From: Cylindrospermum stagnale PCC 7417
Lineage (GTDB): Bacteria > Cyanobacteriota > Cyanobacteriia > Cyanobacteriales > Nostocaceae
Length of the DNA stretch: 64,000 nucleotides
NCBI RefSeq assembly: GCF_000317535.1
Contig: NC_019757.1
Span: 5,483,501 to 5,547,500, forward strand
Direction: 5' to 3'
A program made the translations under genes and the position numbers. Shown in pieces: positions 42,752 through 52,701 of this stretch (position 1 is its first letter; each line of letters opens with the position of its first letter). Under the pieces are notes generated by a model. The model was not told the DNA's origin and did not search any database. It saw nothing but the letters and a program-made list of their open reading frames with translations.

Positions 42752-43351
42752 TTATCCAAATAAAGCTGCTTCGATGTCATTGAGAGCGGTTTCAAAATCG
42801 TCATTCACGATTTGAATATCAAATTCATCTGCGGCTTCAATTTCTGCTTGGGCGCGGCGCAGACGACGAGCGATCGCATCTTCAGAGTCCTGGGCGCGGC
42901 CGCGTATCCGGTTCTCCAATTCTGGAAATGAAGGTGGCAAAATAAAAATGCTGAGGGCGCTCGGAAATGTTGCGCGAATTTGTCTTGCTCCTTCTAGCTC
43001 AATTTCCAGCACTACCAACTTACCGGATCGAATGTGGTCAAGCACAACTTCACGGGGAGTGCCATAATAGTTACCAGCAAATTCGGCCCATTCCAAAAAT
43101 TCACCTTGAGCGACCAGTTGTTCAAACTTGTTGCGGCTGATAAAGTAATAGCTTTTGCCGTTAATTTCCCCTAAACGAGGAGAACGAGTCGTCACGGATA
43201 CGGAATAATACAGTTCCGGATGACGCCGTAGAAGCGCTTGCATTAAAGTGCCTTTGCCAACCCCACTAGGGCCGGTTAAAACGATTAGCCTGCCTTGAGG
43301 CGGGCATTCTTTGGTAGTAGCACCACTCTGGATGGGTAAAACTTGCATCAT
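42752..43351 (-). CDS. gmk: Guanylate kinase
   Basis: A 199-residue enzyme. P-loop [16 protein letters not shown], the GMP-binding region [20 protein letters not shown] and [16 protein letters not shown], and [14 protein letters not shown] are clear. It phosphorylates GMP to GDP with ATP. The N-terminus (about 20 residues before the P-loop) is slightly extended. The second Met at 43348 is an alternative start. It lies 250 bp downstream of the remA-like gene, an arrangement common in other bacteria. Confidence 0.95.
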   Translation of the reverse strand: MMQVLPIQSGATTKECPPQGRLIVLTGPSGVGKGTLMQALLRRHPELYYSVSVTTRSPRLGEINGKSYYFISRNKFEQLVAQGEFLEWAEFAGNYYGTPREVVLDHIRSGKLVVLEIELEGARQIRATFPSALSIFILPPSFPELENRIRGRAQDSEDAIARRLRRAQAEIEAADEFDIQIVNDDFETALNDIEAALFG

Positions 43352-43601
43352 CCGTTAAACTTGTGAATTAATCAATAGACATGATTCATTAGTCTGGTAT
43401 TCGTTGCTAGAGCAACCTTTGACTAAGAAATTTGTAGCACGAGTGACAGAAAACTTGTCTAATTCACATGGTACGGCCGATATGGTGCAAATAGGGTGAG
43501 GCTATTAACTCTCTTCTTGGGATAGGTTATATTGTTTCAAATTGATGAAACAGTCTAACCGCGAATATGCCCAATCCAAAATTGGTATAACCCACTCCTA
43601 G

Positions 43602-43868
43602 TCAATTATCTACAGTCTGATGTTCGCGGGAAATCACGAAGCGATTCGCTACCGTTTCCGGCTGAATCGCTGAGAGAATTACATGACTGGAATCTGTGAT
43701 AATTACAGCCCTAGTCCGGCGACCATAAGTTGCATCAATCAGTTGACCTCTGTCCCGTGCATCGGTAATGATCCGCTTAATCGGAGCAGACTCTGGACTG
43801 ACAATGGCAACTACTCGGTTAGCAGACACGATGTTGCCAAAACCGATGTTGATTAACTGAATGTCCAT
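43602..43868 (-). CDS. RemA-like protein (DUF370)
   Basis: An 88-residue protein when started at ATG 43868 ([20 protein letters not shown]). It also has [32 protein letters not shown] and the Ile/Val-rich [17 protein letters not shown], all typical of DUF370. RemA in Bacillus is a DNA-binding activator of biofilm and osmoprotection genes, and forms ring-shaped oligomers. The cyanobacterial role is unknown. The gene precedes gmk on the same strand, as in many phyla. Confidence 0.9.
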   Translation of the reverse strand: MDIQLINIGFGNIVSANRVVAIVSPESAPIKRIITDARDRGQLIDATYGRRTRAVIITDSSHVILSAIQPETVANRFVISREHQTVDN

Positions 43869-44238
43869 AAATAAACTGACGCCAAACGCGGTATGAGAAG
43901 CTGATAACAAACTTATTCCCATGTTATCTTCAAAAAATGGGAGTTACAACGCTTCTGCTCTCGCCAGCCTGTGTTTTTTAATAACAACTGCTTTTTTTTA
44001 GCTCTTTATCAGCCAAATATCCTGAAAATCTGCCCAGAGATATAGGCAAATTTATGCCAATAGAATTATTTAAGGTTCTAAAAAATTGTTGATCAGGATG
44101 TTAGGGTTTAATACCGCTACCCTACGGGAACGCCAGGTACGTCTACACGCGGCTTGTGTTTCAGTCGGGGTTTAAATCCCCTGATGTAACAGTATTCACT
44201 TCGTGACCCTACGCGAACAATTTTTAATTTTTAATTGT
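43869..44238. other. Intergenic region
   Basis: About 370 bases with degenerate palindromic repeat material (CCTACGGGAACGCC near 44122, GGGGTTTAAATCCCC near 44167, CCCTACGCGAAC near 44207). Such motifs are dispersed in Nostoc genomes. No gene is evident. Confidence 0.5.
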
Positions 44239-44664
44239 TTAAGCCTGAGTTTCGTAATGCTTGCAGCCTTTGCATGGGCCCTCTGGATTAACAGCGCACC
44301 GCAGGTATTTTGATTGGGCGTTGTTTATACAGCTTGCCTCCCCTATTACCTCGTCTCTAGTATCGTGCCTTGCTGTAATTTCTTCAATTGATATACTGCC
44401 AAGATGGGCGATTACAGCAGAGGTAAATATTGCATCTGCGGTTGGTACTTCCTGTTCTATCCAAGGGCGTCCCCGAAAATTTCTTAATCTATCGAGGAGA
44501 GCTTTCCTTCTTTGTCGACTGCGCCAATTGTTAATAGCTAAGTAGAAAAGAGCAACAGCAGTTAACAGCCCAAGTAAAGTCCAAAATCCGCCATAGGTAA
44601 ACATCACAAATACGCCAGGGGCTATCACTGCTAGATGCAAAGCCATTAACACGTCAATTTTCAT
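44239..44664 (-). CDS. DUF6464-family membrane protein
   Basis: A 141-residue protein when started at ATG 44664 (MKIDVLMALHLAV); an upstream GTG is less likely. Two hydrophobic segments (about 5-40) precede a basic region (RSRQRRKALLDRLRNFRGRP). The Cys-rich C-terminus, CINNAQSKYLRCAVNPEG followed by CKGCKHYE, resembles a metal-binding knot and is the mark of DUF6464. Function is unknown. Confidence 0.75.
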   Translation of the reverse strand: MKIDVLMALHLAVIAPGVFVMFTYGGFWTLLGLLTAVALFYLAINNWRSRQRRKALLDRLRNFRGRPWIEQEVPTADAIFTSAVIAHLGSISIEEITARHDTRDEVIGEASCINNAQSKYLRCAVNPEGPCKGCKHYETQA

Positions 44665-44806
44665 AGCGCTTGTAAACACCAAATCGGGCTAGGTCGTCTT
44701 GTTTGAGATTCCTAGAACAGCATTGGGGAAAAACTTTTAATCCAAAATTGGGATGACAATTATGAGTGAGCATTGGGATACTCGCCAGTAGACTGTAATT
44801 AACTCA

Positions 44807-47137
44807 TCAGTGTGGGCGATCGCTCTTTCTCTGTTTCAATTCTTGCCATTTTTGCCGCAACTGTTTCCAGTTAGGAGTATCACCACCATAACGCCAGCTA
44901 ACATAAGCTTGACAAATCTCATCGATCACCTGAGCAGTTGCTGGAGAATGGTGCTGATATGAAACTCTGCCATACTCTAGGGGTGTCTGGGCTGGATGCT
45001 TGCCCAAACCTTTTTTAGCTGTCCATTGGAGCATTTGTTGATAAAGGCTTTCCATGGGTGGTAATTTATGCAACCAACGACGATTGAGCCAAGAGAGCCA
45101 CTGCACCCAAAAGAGCCAACAGAAGAAAGAGGCTGTAGTTGCTAAGATTAAGCCAGTCAATATCCCTAGCCAACCTTGAGAAAATAAAGCTAAAAACCAA
45201 GCGATCGCGCTGGTGATCCAACTAAATATTGCCCCAAACACATTATTTAGCAACCCAGTCACAGGAGAGGGTAACCACCCGGCTACCCAGTGCCAAAAGG
45301 AGCGCAAAACGCTAAAAGTCTGAGTTTCCTCAATTGAGGGGGGAATTAGGGGATGGTTGGGAATGGGGTCAAAGGTAAACCAGCCATGTTTGGGGAAATA
45401 AACTTCCGTCATCGCATAGGCATCAGTGTTACGAACGATATACATCCCCGTGAAGGGATTAAACTCCCCCGGAGCAAAGCCGGCCACCAAGCGTGCGGGG
45501 ATGCCAATGGAACGCAGCATCACCGTCAGGACTGTAGAGAAGTGGTCTGGATAGCCGCCTTTGTTTTTAAACAAGAAAGCCGCTACCAAGTCTTCTTTTT
45601 CATCTAAATAAGGCAGTCCGAAGGGATTTTCAGGGATAGAGTAGTTTTGCTTTAGGTACTGAGCCAGGTAGAGAGCTTTTTCATAGGGTGAATCTAGGCT
45701 TTTATTGTCCAAAGACCTGGAAACTCGTTCCTGATTGTAATCGGCGAGGATTTTTTCGGTGCGTTGCCGGACTTTCTCGGCGATTTCCGGAGGGATGTTT
45801 AGGTAATACTTTTGAATATGTGACGGATATTTAGTAGCAGCTTTTCCTAACGCAGTGCGATCGCGGTATGGGACTGCGGAAACCACCGTGTATGTCAAAT
45901 TTTCTGATAACTCTACAGGCGATCGCAAACCGTTTTCTTTATCCACAGCGATCACTGGTGTGGGGAAATAAATTTCCTTGGGATCAGCCATAGCGGGAAT
46001 CAGGTTAGGTAAATCCGCCACTACTGTGTAAGTTTGGATTATCTCTTTAGTTTTCCCAGTAATTGCCTGTGGGGTGAGAAAAATCTGGTAAGACCAAGGC
46101 GATCGTCTAAAGGTTGTCACCTCTTCATTCCGAGAAATTTCCCAACCCTTACCCGTATATTTATCAAAGGCCAGCACTCGCCAAAAACCCTCAGCTTGCG
46201 ATCGCACCCGCATCACCACCTTGGGTTTCATTTCCCCCCGCAGGTTTTGGTTCATCTGGCTATTAAAACCGTAATAAAAGCTATCATCAACTTTTCCCGG
46301 TTGACCATTACGGCCTTTTCCCGTAACATTGCCTTGATTATTCCCATTACCTTGGCGAACATAACCAGGATTAATAATGCTGCGCCCTGTAAAACTACCT
46401 TTGACATTAATAGGAGAACTTACAGGAAATGTCCGTAGCTGATAGCCAGGAAACCGAGGCATAACAGCAAAAATTAAGAGTCCCAGCCCCAAAATCAGCA
46501 AAAAACTTTGAATTAAAAATTTAAAATTAAGGCTTGAGGAATTCTGCTTGTTGAATTTTTCTTTTTTAAAGCTTAATTGTTTTAAGCCCAAGCGTGAGCG
46601 GTAGTCTAAAACTAAAGTTGGTAGTGCGATCGCTAAAAATAACAGCAACACAGGTGCAAAAGACAAAGTTTGACTCAATGTTGCCGCCACACCTAATAAT
46701 ATCAACCCAATGACAATGGAATAACCCAAGTCTTTGCGGCGGGGTGTATCAAAGCTGTGCAGTACCTGGAGTTGAATTAATAATTCTGCCAAACTCAACC
46801 GCGTATCATTCAACTCCCCCAGCAACCTGCCAAATAGAGCACCCAGTGCTACTAACATTCCAATAGCGATGCAGAACTTAACTGGAATATTAGGATTTTG
46901 GCGACTGTAGTTAGCCCAAATTGCACCCACCATACTCGACGGCACCGCCCAAAGACTGAATCTAGTGTCGGCAGCAATATCCGTCGCCACAATTCCCAAA
47001 ATTACCAACGCTAGCACGAGCACCCGTAAGGCAATTGAATCTTCCACTTCCGCCATTGGCGAACCCTGCATATTTTGCCGCCAGTAAATACCTACAGGCA
47101 GACGCCAAAACCGATTTATCCTGGATAAATTAAACAT
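44807..47137 (-). CDS. Transglutaminase-like membrane protein (DUF3488) with substituted active site
   Basis: A 776-residue protein started at ATG 47137. The N-terminal half has about six transmembrane helices (DUF3488 type). The soluble transglutaminase-like domain lies at about 330-620. Another helix pair and a DUF4129-like tail (HPAQTPLEYGR...YQHHSPATAQVIDEICQAYV) end the protein. Where the papain-like Cys is expected the sequence reads NKGGYPDHFS, and the catalytic His position reads TDAYAMTEVYF. Only the Asp (FTFDPIP) remains. Catalysis is therefore doubtful. Similar TgpA proteins are envelope proteins. Confidence 0.8.
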   Translation of the reverse strand: MFNLSRINRFWRLPVGIYWRQNMQGSPMAEVEDSIALRVLVLALVILGIVATDIAADTRFSLWAVPSSMVGAIWANYSRQNPNIPVKFCIAIGMLVALGALFGRLLGELNDTRLSLAELLIQLQVLHSFDTPRRKDLGYSIVIGLILLGVAATLSQTLSFAPVLLLFLAIALPTLVLDYRSRLGLKQLSFKKEKFNKQNSSSLNFKFLIQSFLLILGLGLLIFAVMPRFPGYQLRTFPVSSPINVKGSFTGRSIINPGYVRQGNGNNQGNVTGKGRNGQPGKVDDSFYYGFNSQMNQNLRGEMKPKVVMRVRSQAEGFWRVLAFDKYTGKGWEISRNEEVTTFRRSPWSYQIFLTPQAITGKTKEIIQTYTVVADLPNLIPAMADPKEIYFPTPVIAVDKENGLRSPVELSENLTYTVVSAVPYRDRTALGKAATKYPSHIQKYYLNIPPEIAEKVRQRTEKILADYNQERVSRSLDNKSLDSPYEKALYLAQYLKQNYSIPENPFGLPYLDEKEDLVAAFLFKNKGGYPDHFSTVLTVMLRSIGIPARLVAGFAPGEFNPFTGMYIVRNTDAYAMTEVYFPKHGWFTFDPIPNHPLIPPSIEETQTFSVLRSFWHWVAGWLPSPVTGLLNNVFGAIFSWITSAIAWFLALFSQGWLGILTGLILATTASFFCWLFWVQWLSWLNRRWLHKLPPMESLYQQMLQWTAKKGLGKHPAQTPLEYGRVSYQHHSPATAQVIDEICQAYVSWRYGGDTPNWKQLRQKWQELKQRKSDRPH

Positions 47138-47417
47138 CTTGAAGTAAGCCAAGCCATGATGTAGACGCCACGGACACAATGCTGGGGATGGAAAAAATCA
47201 CCCTGTCTTCAGCAGTAGCCACCCCTATCCTAGCTTTAGACACCCTTAGGGAATCTAAGGGAATCTACCCATCTTGTGCAAGTGTCCACAGGAAAACCTA
47301 CTTCTCATAGACGCTCTAATGATTGCTTGTTGAACATAGGATAAGCTTCAAAACCAGGAAAATTAAATTCATGTATTGGCGTTTATTAACCTAGAGTGCT
47401 AGCGCTGGTAATTTAAA

Positions 47418-48398
47418 TTACATCGTGGGACTAATCACAAATAACAATGGCTGTTGGCATAGGTCTGGAAATTCAACCTCCAGAGTATAAGTCTGGTCAA
47501 GTTTCCCGGAGCATAATTCTACACTTAGGCTTCCCGGACTCGAAGATTGTGCCATTGCTTGGGAGCCATTTCCCCGAAGCTTCAAAATCCCTTTAGTGGG
47601 TAACTCACCCTCAACACTTAACTTCGTCAACTGACCCAGAGATTCGAGTTCTACCCTGATGCTAAGATTACCTGCACTCGTTAGCCATTGTCTTGCTACC
47701 ACTGGATGGGTGAATGAAATTGGCAGAGTCAGATTATCCAGCAGTTGTTTAGCTGCTAGTAACGACAACGCCATTTGTTGACGTGATCCCAAATCTGAGT
47801 AATCACTCTGAATATTGGGGATTTTATCCAGGGTATCCACAGACCGATAGGTGCTTCTGAGCACCAATCCAGCTAAGTCATTGATTGTCTGGGAATCATT
47901 AGGGAAAAAGCTCTCCACCACCTGAACTAGTTTTGCCCCTAGGGGTAGTGAAGAAGTCAGTAACACCTGACACTTTTCTAGTAATTGGCAGAAAATTTTC
48001 TCCGGTAAATGAACTGGCAGATTGAGCTTCGCTTGCTGTGCCATCCACCCCCAGGCAGGAACTAAGGCAATCGATGGCTCATTAACAAACTCAGGATAGT
48101 CTATTAATTCTGATTCCCAAGGGAATAAAGGCGGGTGGTTTTGGTTTTGGATTTGTAACCGACGCTTAAGGACGGCTTGGAAACGTTCTTGCACAGTAGG
48201 AATTTCTCCTAGTTGAAAGGTTTGGGGTTTCCCGGACAACTCTTGCTCACCACTTTTTGGCGCAGCGGCTTCCTTGAGCGGGTTTTCTACCCCGTCAATC
48301 TCCTCACACTCCACCGAGGAATGCTCGCCTGTTCTGACATCATCTGCCAACAACGAATCGAGTAATTGGTGTTGTAAGGATTCTGAGTCACTATTCAT
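47418..48398 (-). CDS. patU: PatU-like protein encoded with HetZ (DUF1822-like)
   Basis: A 326-residue protein started at ATG 48398, whose codon overlaps the hetZ stop (ATGAATAG), indicating coupling. The N-terminal third is acidic and low-complexity. The remainder has LFPWESELIDYPEFVNE, LAGLVLRSTYRSVDTLDKIP and a C-terminal beta-rich region (LSIRVELESLGQL...TYTLEVEFPD) resembling DUF1822. In Anabaena PCC 7120 the gene after hetZ is patU, split there in two. The family influences heterocyst pattern. I assign PatU by position and general fit, so the name is less certain than HetZ. Confidence 0.55.
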   Translation of the reverse strand: MNSDSESLQHQLLDSLLADDVRTGEHSSVECEEIDGVENPLKEAAAPKSGEQELSGKPQTFQLGEIPTVQERFQAVLKRRLQIQNQNHPPLFPWESELIDYPEFVNEPSIALVPAWGWMAQQAKLNLPVHLPEKIFCQLLEKCQVLLTSSLPLGAKLVQVVESFFPNDSQTINDLAGLVLRSTYRSVDTLDKIPNIQSDYSDLGSRQQMALSLLAAKQLLDNLTLPISFTHPVVARQWLTSAGNLSIRVELESLGQLTKLSVEGELPTKGILKLRGNGSQAMAQSSSPGSLSVELCSGKLDQTYTLEVEFPDLCQQPLLFVISPTM

Positions 48399-49581
48399 GA
48401 GTAGATGCACCTGATCCGGACACTAATGAGTTACGAATTTCCCAAGCTTGTTCAAGGATTTTAAACCAGCGTTTTTGAAGTTGTGACATGGACAACCCTA
48501 AAGTTTTGGCAATTTTTTCGTCCACTAATCCTTGTTGCTTTAACTCCAGTAAAGACCGCTGTTTATCGTCCAACTGGGCTGTGTACGCCAGCCATTGTTG
48601 GGGAGTCAAGCCTAAATTTGTGGGTAAAGAAGCTTCCAACCACTCGTGAACCAATTCCCAGCGATGCAACAAGGCAAATCGAATTAAATGATACTTAAAG
48701 CGCTGCTGCAAGTAATCCCTCTGACGAGGTGTTAAACCCAAAATCTGCTCAATTTCCGGCGCTGAGAGATCCTGAAGGCGGAGAGAGAAGTAATCAGCAC
48801 AGTCCGATTGTTGTCGTTGCTCTAGATAATTCATTAATTCCGTAATCACAACCGAGCGCAGGGTGTCTTCTTCTGGTTCTGGTCCTGGTTGCATCGCCAT
48901 CGCCGAGCGCAATTGCTGCACAGCTGGCTCTTCCCAAGCACCGTCAGCTTCGTTGCTGCTGCCTTCAGCAGCTTGTTCTATGTCTACGCTGGTTTCTGGG
49001 GGTTGCTGTTGGGAAAAGGTCTGTGCTCGCAGGATAATTAGCTGCTGCTGGCGTCCTGGTAAGGGAATCCGTCGCTTACCATAGCGCTCGGTAAATGCCA
49101 TGTACTCAGCTAATTCCAGAAGGCTTTGGGGGCGATAGGTGGGATCTAATTGGTTTTCTCGCCGGCAAGCATTCAATGCCTCCAGATAAAAACTCTGGAG
49201 GAAATCTTCGATGATCGTTAGCCGCCCTTGATAGCTCAATTGCTTCTGAGGAGGATTAATGTATCGATAAATGATTGCACTCAGCGTACTGTGTAATTCT
49301 ACTCTGCCCCGATTTGAACCCAACTGATAGTATCTGAGACATTGTTGCAGCCGATGCCGGGCTAGGGAGATTGCCGAGCTTTCTATCGCACCGGAAGCTT
49401 GGATACGTTTACTCTCATTGCAAATCCGGTGTACTTCGGCGGCAATTCTTGTGGCCACATCTTGGCAATTCTGTTCCGAAGCTTTGGTTGATTGCTGAAG
49501 CTCCTTAAATATGAGTTGAAATATCACCTCCACGCCAATAGAATTTTCTCCCTGAATAGTTGCGGTTGCGGCTGAATTCAT
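48391..49581 (-). CDS. hetZ: Heterocyst differentiation protein HetZ
   Basis: A 396-residue protein that I recognise as HetZ-like (about 400 residues in Anabaena). It has an all-helical N-terminal region (RHRLQQCLRYYQLGSNRGRV, then IYRYINPPQKQLSYQGRLTI). An acidic linker (about 195-245) follows, then LTPRQRDYLQQRFKYHLIRF. The C-terminal sigma-factor-like HTH is DEKIAKTLGLSMSQLQKRWF. HetZ is a DNA-binding regulator acting with HetR early in heterocyst commitment. I saw no canonical HetR site in the 200 bp upstream. A HetZ-related paralogue is the main alternative. Confidence 0.78.
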   Translation of the reverse strand: MNSAATATIQGENSIGVEVIFQLIFKELQQSTKASEQNCQDVATRIAAEVHRICNESKRIQASGAIESSAISLARHRLQQCLRYYQLGSNRGRVELHSTLSAIIYRYINPPQKQLSYQGRLTIIEDFLQSFYLEALNACRRENQLDPTYRPQSLLELAEYMAFTERYGKRRIPLPGRQQQLIILRAQTFSQQQPPETSVDIEQAAEGSSNEADGAWEEPAVQQLRSAMAMQPGPEPEEDTLRSVVITELMNYLEQRQQSDCADYFSLRLQDLSAPEIEQILGLTPRQRDYLQQRFKYHLIRFALLHRWELVHEWLEASLPTNLGLTPQQWLAYTAQLDDKQRSLLELKQQGLVDEKIAKTLGLSMSQLQKRWFKILEQAWEIRNSLVSGSGASTHE

Positions 49582-49781
49582 AGTCTCAATTTTAAAAAGA
49601 CCCTAACATACTTAAACACAACCTGTAGTACCGTGGGTATGGGATTGATGGGTTTTGCATATAAGCTAAACGCAGGCCGATCCTGTGTTGAGGATGTGGC
49701 TAAAAAAGTTATTCCCAACTAGGCGTGGGATTGTTCGTACTTATATTGTGTCCATTGCCCAGGAATCGGTTACAAGTCATT

Positions 49782-50255
49782 ATGGATTTAGAAACACAAA
49801 TTCAATTGTTGATTGACAATGCACCCCATGATGGTATTACACCACAACTTATTGCAGCAATCGCACCTGCTCTGAGCGCGATCGCCCAAAAGTTACGTTA
49901 CAAGCAGTACTATATCCTTCAAAACTTGCAGTCAGATTGGGTTTTAACGACATTGAGCCACCGTAAAAATCCCAGATTAGCGAAGCGCGTGATTTACGCT
50001 TTTCCTACCTTACAAGATGCCTCACTCTCCTCTAATGCTGGGCTTGATCCTCAAGTAGTAGCTACAGCCATTTTTGTGACTCACATTTTGTTTCAACTGG
50101 CGGCTTTAGAACCAGTAGATAGTATAGTTTTTTTTGAAACTCCTGGTACGACTACCAACGCCATCGAAGTGCGGCGATCTGACCTACAAAACCAGATGCA
50201 ACAAACTTTGCAAAAACACCGCCCTCATAAGCAGATACCTCCTGATATCGCTTGA
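49782..50255 (+). CDS. Conserved cyanobacterial protein of unknown function
   Basis: A 157-residue protein when started at ATG 49782 (MDLETQIQLLIDNAPHDG), the better start than an upstream TTG. It has HDGITPQLIAAIAPALSAIA, a basic strand region and the helical VVATAIFVTHILFQLAALEP. The tail is Gln/Lys/His-rich. No transmembrane helix is certain and I recognise no domain. It is divergent from hetZ across a 200-bp gap. Confidence 0.6.
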   Translation: MDLETQIQLLIDNAPHDGITPQLIAAIAPALSAIAQKLRYKQYYILQNLQSDWVLTTLSHRKNPRLAKRVIYAFPTLQDASLSSNAGLDPQVVATAIFVTHILFQLAALEPVDSIVFFETPGTTTNAIEVRRSDLQNQMQQTLQKHRPHKQIPPDIA

Positions 50256-50262
50256 GGGTAAT

Positions 50263-50360
50263 CGGGAAAAAGGCTTCGCCGTGAGCCTCAGCCGAACGGT
50301 AATCGGGAAAAAGGTAATTGTCTAAGAGAAAAAACTATTACCCATTACCCATTACCCAAC
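50263..50360. repeat. Second copy of the GGTAATCGGGAAAAAGG repeat family
   Basis: Two GGTAATCGGGAAAAAGG units (about 50262 and 50301) flank a GC-rich insert (GGCTTCGCCGTGAGCCTCAG). AAGAGAAAAAACTATTACC and two CCCATTA units follow. The same components occur after pdhB (24782-24849). It lies between two convergent genes. Confidence 0.75.
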
Positions 50361-50362
50361 CC

Positions 50363-51334
50363 CTAATAAAGCCGACTCAGTACATAATCAGCTATGTTAA
50401 TCAATGCTTGTTGCGACTCTGAGGGTGGCAAAGTCTCAATATGCTCTGCCGCTAACTTAGCATGGTGAGCAGCTAGTTCTCTAGCCCGTTGTATACCTTG
50501 ACTATCTTGAATCAGTACCAGCGCCTGCTCTAAATCTCCTTCTTGGGCAAACTCCCGTTCAATCAGCACTTCTAAGTATGGTTTTTCGCCCAAAGCAAAT
50601 AACACTGGTGCAGTGAGATTGCCACTTTTGAGATCCGATCCTGCTGGTTTACCCAAGGTATCTGTAGAGCTGGTGAAATCTAAAATATCATCCACAATCT
50701 GGAATGCTAGACCAAGGTGCCGACCGTAGTTATACAAATGATCAGCGGTTTCTGGGGAAACTTCACTGAGTAATCCAGCTGCTTTAGAACTGTTAGCAAT
50801 TAACGAAGCTGTTTTGTAATAGCTTTTTTTGAGGTAAGTCTCAGTTGAGACGCTGCTATCAAAGCGATTCAGTCCTTGCTGGATCTCGCCAGCTGCTAGA
50901 TCCATAATCACTTCCGAAAGCAGTTTGACCACCTCCAAATTATCCAGATTTGCCAAATACCAGGACGATTGGGCAAAGAGAAAATCTCCTGCGAGTACGG
51001 CAATGCGGTTACCGAACAAACTATGCACTGTAGGAACACCACGTCGCACGTTTGACTCGTCTACCACATCGTCATGCACCAAGCTAGCTGTGTGGATCAT
51101 TTCCGTAATCTCTGCTAATCGTCGATGACGGGGCGTAATTTCTTGGTCTAGGATGCTTGCTCGCGATATTAGCAGGACAATTGCCGGTCTGATGCGCTTT
51201 CCCCCAGCTCCGAATAAATGTTCGGCTGCTGCATAGAGGATGGGGTGGCGATTTCCAACTAGCTGTTTCAGGTTATCTGCTAGTATTCGCAGGTCTGCTT
51301 CCACAGGGGTAAACAGGGAGGTGGCTGGGGTCAT
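50363..51334 (-). CDS. sds: Long-chain polyprenyl (solanesyl-type) diphosphate synthase
   Basis: A 323-residue trans-prenyltransferase. The first Asp-rich motif is LVHDDVVDESNVRRG, the second is FQIVDDILDFTSS, and GGKRIRPAIVLL and KTASLIANSSKAAGLL are also typical. It extends allylic diphosphates with isopentenyl diphosphate to make the plastoquinone side chain. Small residues before the first motif fit a long-chain product, but chain length cannot be read from sequence. About 1.3 kb without genes lies upstream. Confidence 0.9.
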   Translation of the reverse strand: MTPATSLFTPVEADLRILADNLKQLVGNRHPILYAAAEHLFGAGGKRIRPAIVLLISRASILDQEITPRHRRLAEITEMIHTASLVHDDVVDESNVRRGVPTVHSLFGNRIAVLAGDFLFAQSSWYLANLDNLEVVKLLSEVIMDLAAGEIQQGLNRFDSSVSTETYLKKSYYKTASLIANSSKAAGLLSEVSPETADHLYNYGRHLGLAFQIVDDILDFTSSTDTLGKPAGSDLKSGNLTAPVLFALGEKPYLEVLIEREFAQEGDLEQALVLIQDSQGIQRARELAAHHAKLAAEHIETLPPSESQQALINIADYVLSRLY

Positions 51335-52701
51335 GGATGGGCGGACTCTGGCTTAGGTTACGAAAGTTTACATATCCTATACCCATTTTAAGATAACCCA
51401 GTGCCAGCGGAAAGTTTTCCTCAGGGAATCCGATGCTCATTGTCTGTAAAAACTAGGGAAAATGGCTGTAACCGTTAATTTTAGCGAATAAGTGCGTTAC
51501 CAAAGCCAAAAAATCCAGGCGGTGGTTATGTTTTTGAGCAATGTGCTAGCACTCCAACGCCTCGCTTTTAGACAAATGTGGGCTGCTGACGAGCTAAGGC
51601 ACTTACCAATAATAAAATGCTGTTAGCCGGCGCTCTGGACTAAAGAGCGAAAGCGCCTAAATTCTTGGGTTTTCCCAAAATATATTTGTTCCAGCTGGGC
51701 ATTTTATTTTTTGACCCGGACTAAACAGTAATTGGAGCAGTTTCTCAAGCTAGCTTTGCTGAGGATGGAGTTTTGCTCAGGATCACAAATATGTTCCTGT
51801 GTCTAAATATCTTTTCAGGAGTTTTGCACTGTATGTCATTTCAATATCCCCTGGCATGTATTATCTGTCTTCTCAAGAAGTAAGCAATAAAAGATACTGT
51901 ATTTTTGACCGTATAAAGACAGAGGTCTAGTCCTTAAGCTTACTTACACATATTCCCTTTAGTCTTCTATCATGGAGATATTTCTTGTTTGGGTAAGAAA
52001 TTTATTGATGGCAATAGGCTTGATACGTGACCTTGAACACAACACCTGAAAATACCTCTTCTTCCTTACCCAGTCACTATTACACATGAGCTATTTTCAG
52101 GTAGGACTAATTGATCCCAGCCTTGTATATAGCCAGCTAAAAAATTTTAAATTTAGTCGAGAAGTTAGCTTAAAAGTCAGGGTCGTTGTGTTACGCTAAA
52201 ATCTAGGGATTTTAAATTTTTCAGGTATTCACCCCCCAAAAGTAAAACATCGCTAGGTGATTTTACTCAGTGTGGTTGTGAGTCTAAAATAACAAGTCGC
52301 TGATGGCATCAAGGAGATTAACCCTTGAGTTGATTCTGCGACATATAAACCTTCTATTTTGGAGCTATGTGCTACCCTGACGGGAAGCCGCTACACGTAT
52401 TCAGCGCACGTAAAGCGCCAGCGTAGCTCCCAATTTAGTGGTGTGAGCGTCAGTAACGCAGACTAGGTAGACTGCTGAGGAGTGCAGTTGTAATTTGCTG
52501 TTTGGCAATTTAACTGCTGTCGGATGTATGGTCTGCGAAAAATTAAATTAAATAATAAATCTGTTGACCGGAGAGAATTCAGACTCTACGGATTAGCTGA
52601 TAGCGGCAAACTACAGCCATTAATAACGCACTTGATGGTCTGAAGTTCTACTTATTTTGTATGCAATTTTATATACCTTTGAAAGAATATCTGGTAGAAC
52701 A
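51335..52701. other. Long gene-free region upstream of the prenyl synthase
   Basis: About 1.37 kb without a convincing open frame on either strand. I see a GGCGCT/AGCGCC hairpin (about 51630-51656). A dispersed palindromic repeat, rich in GCTAC and GCGTAGC, lies near 52380-52440. AT-rich stretches near 52140-52230 could hold promoters. Non-coding RNA is possible but I can name none. Confidence 0.5.

Noticed and set aside
49582-49781. A HetR-binding site upstream of hetZ
   Set aside because: I found no match to the known GAGGG..CCCTC-type palindrome in the 200 bp upstream, so I do not annotate one.
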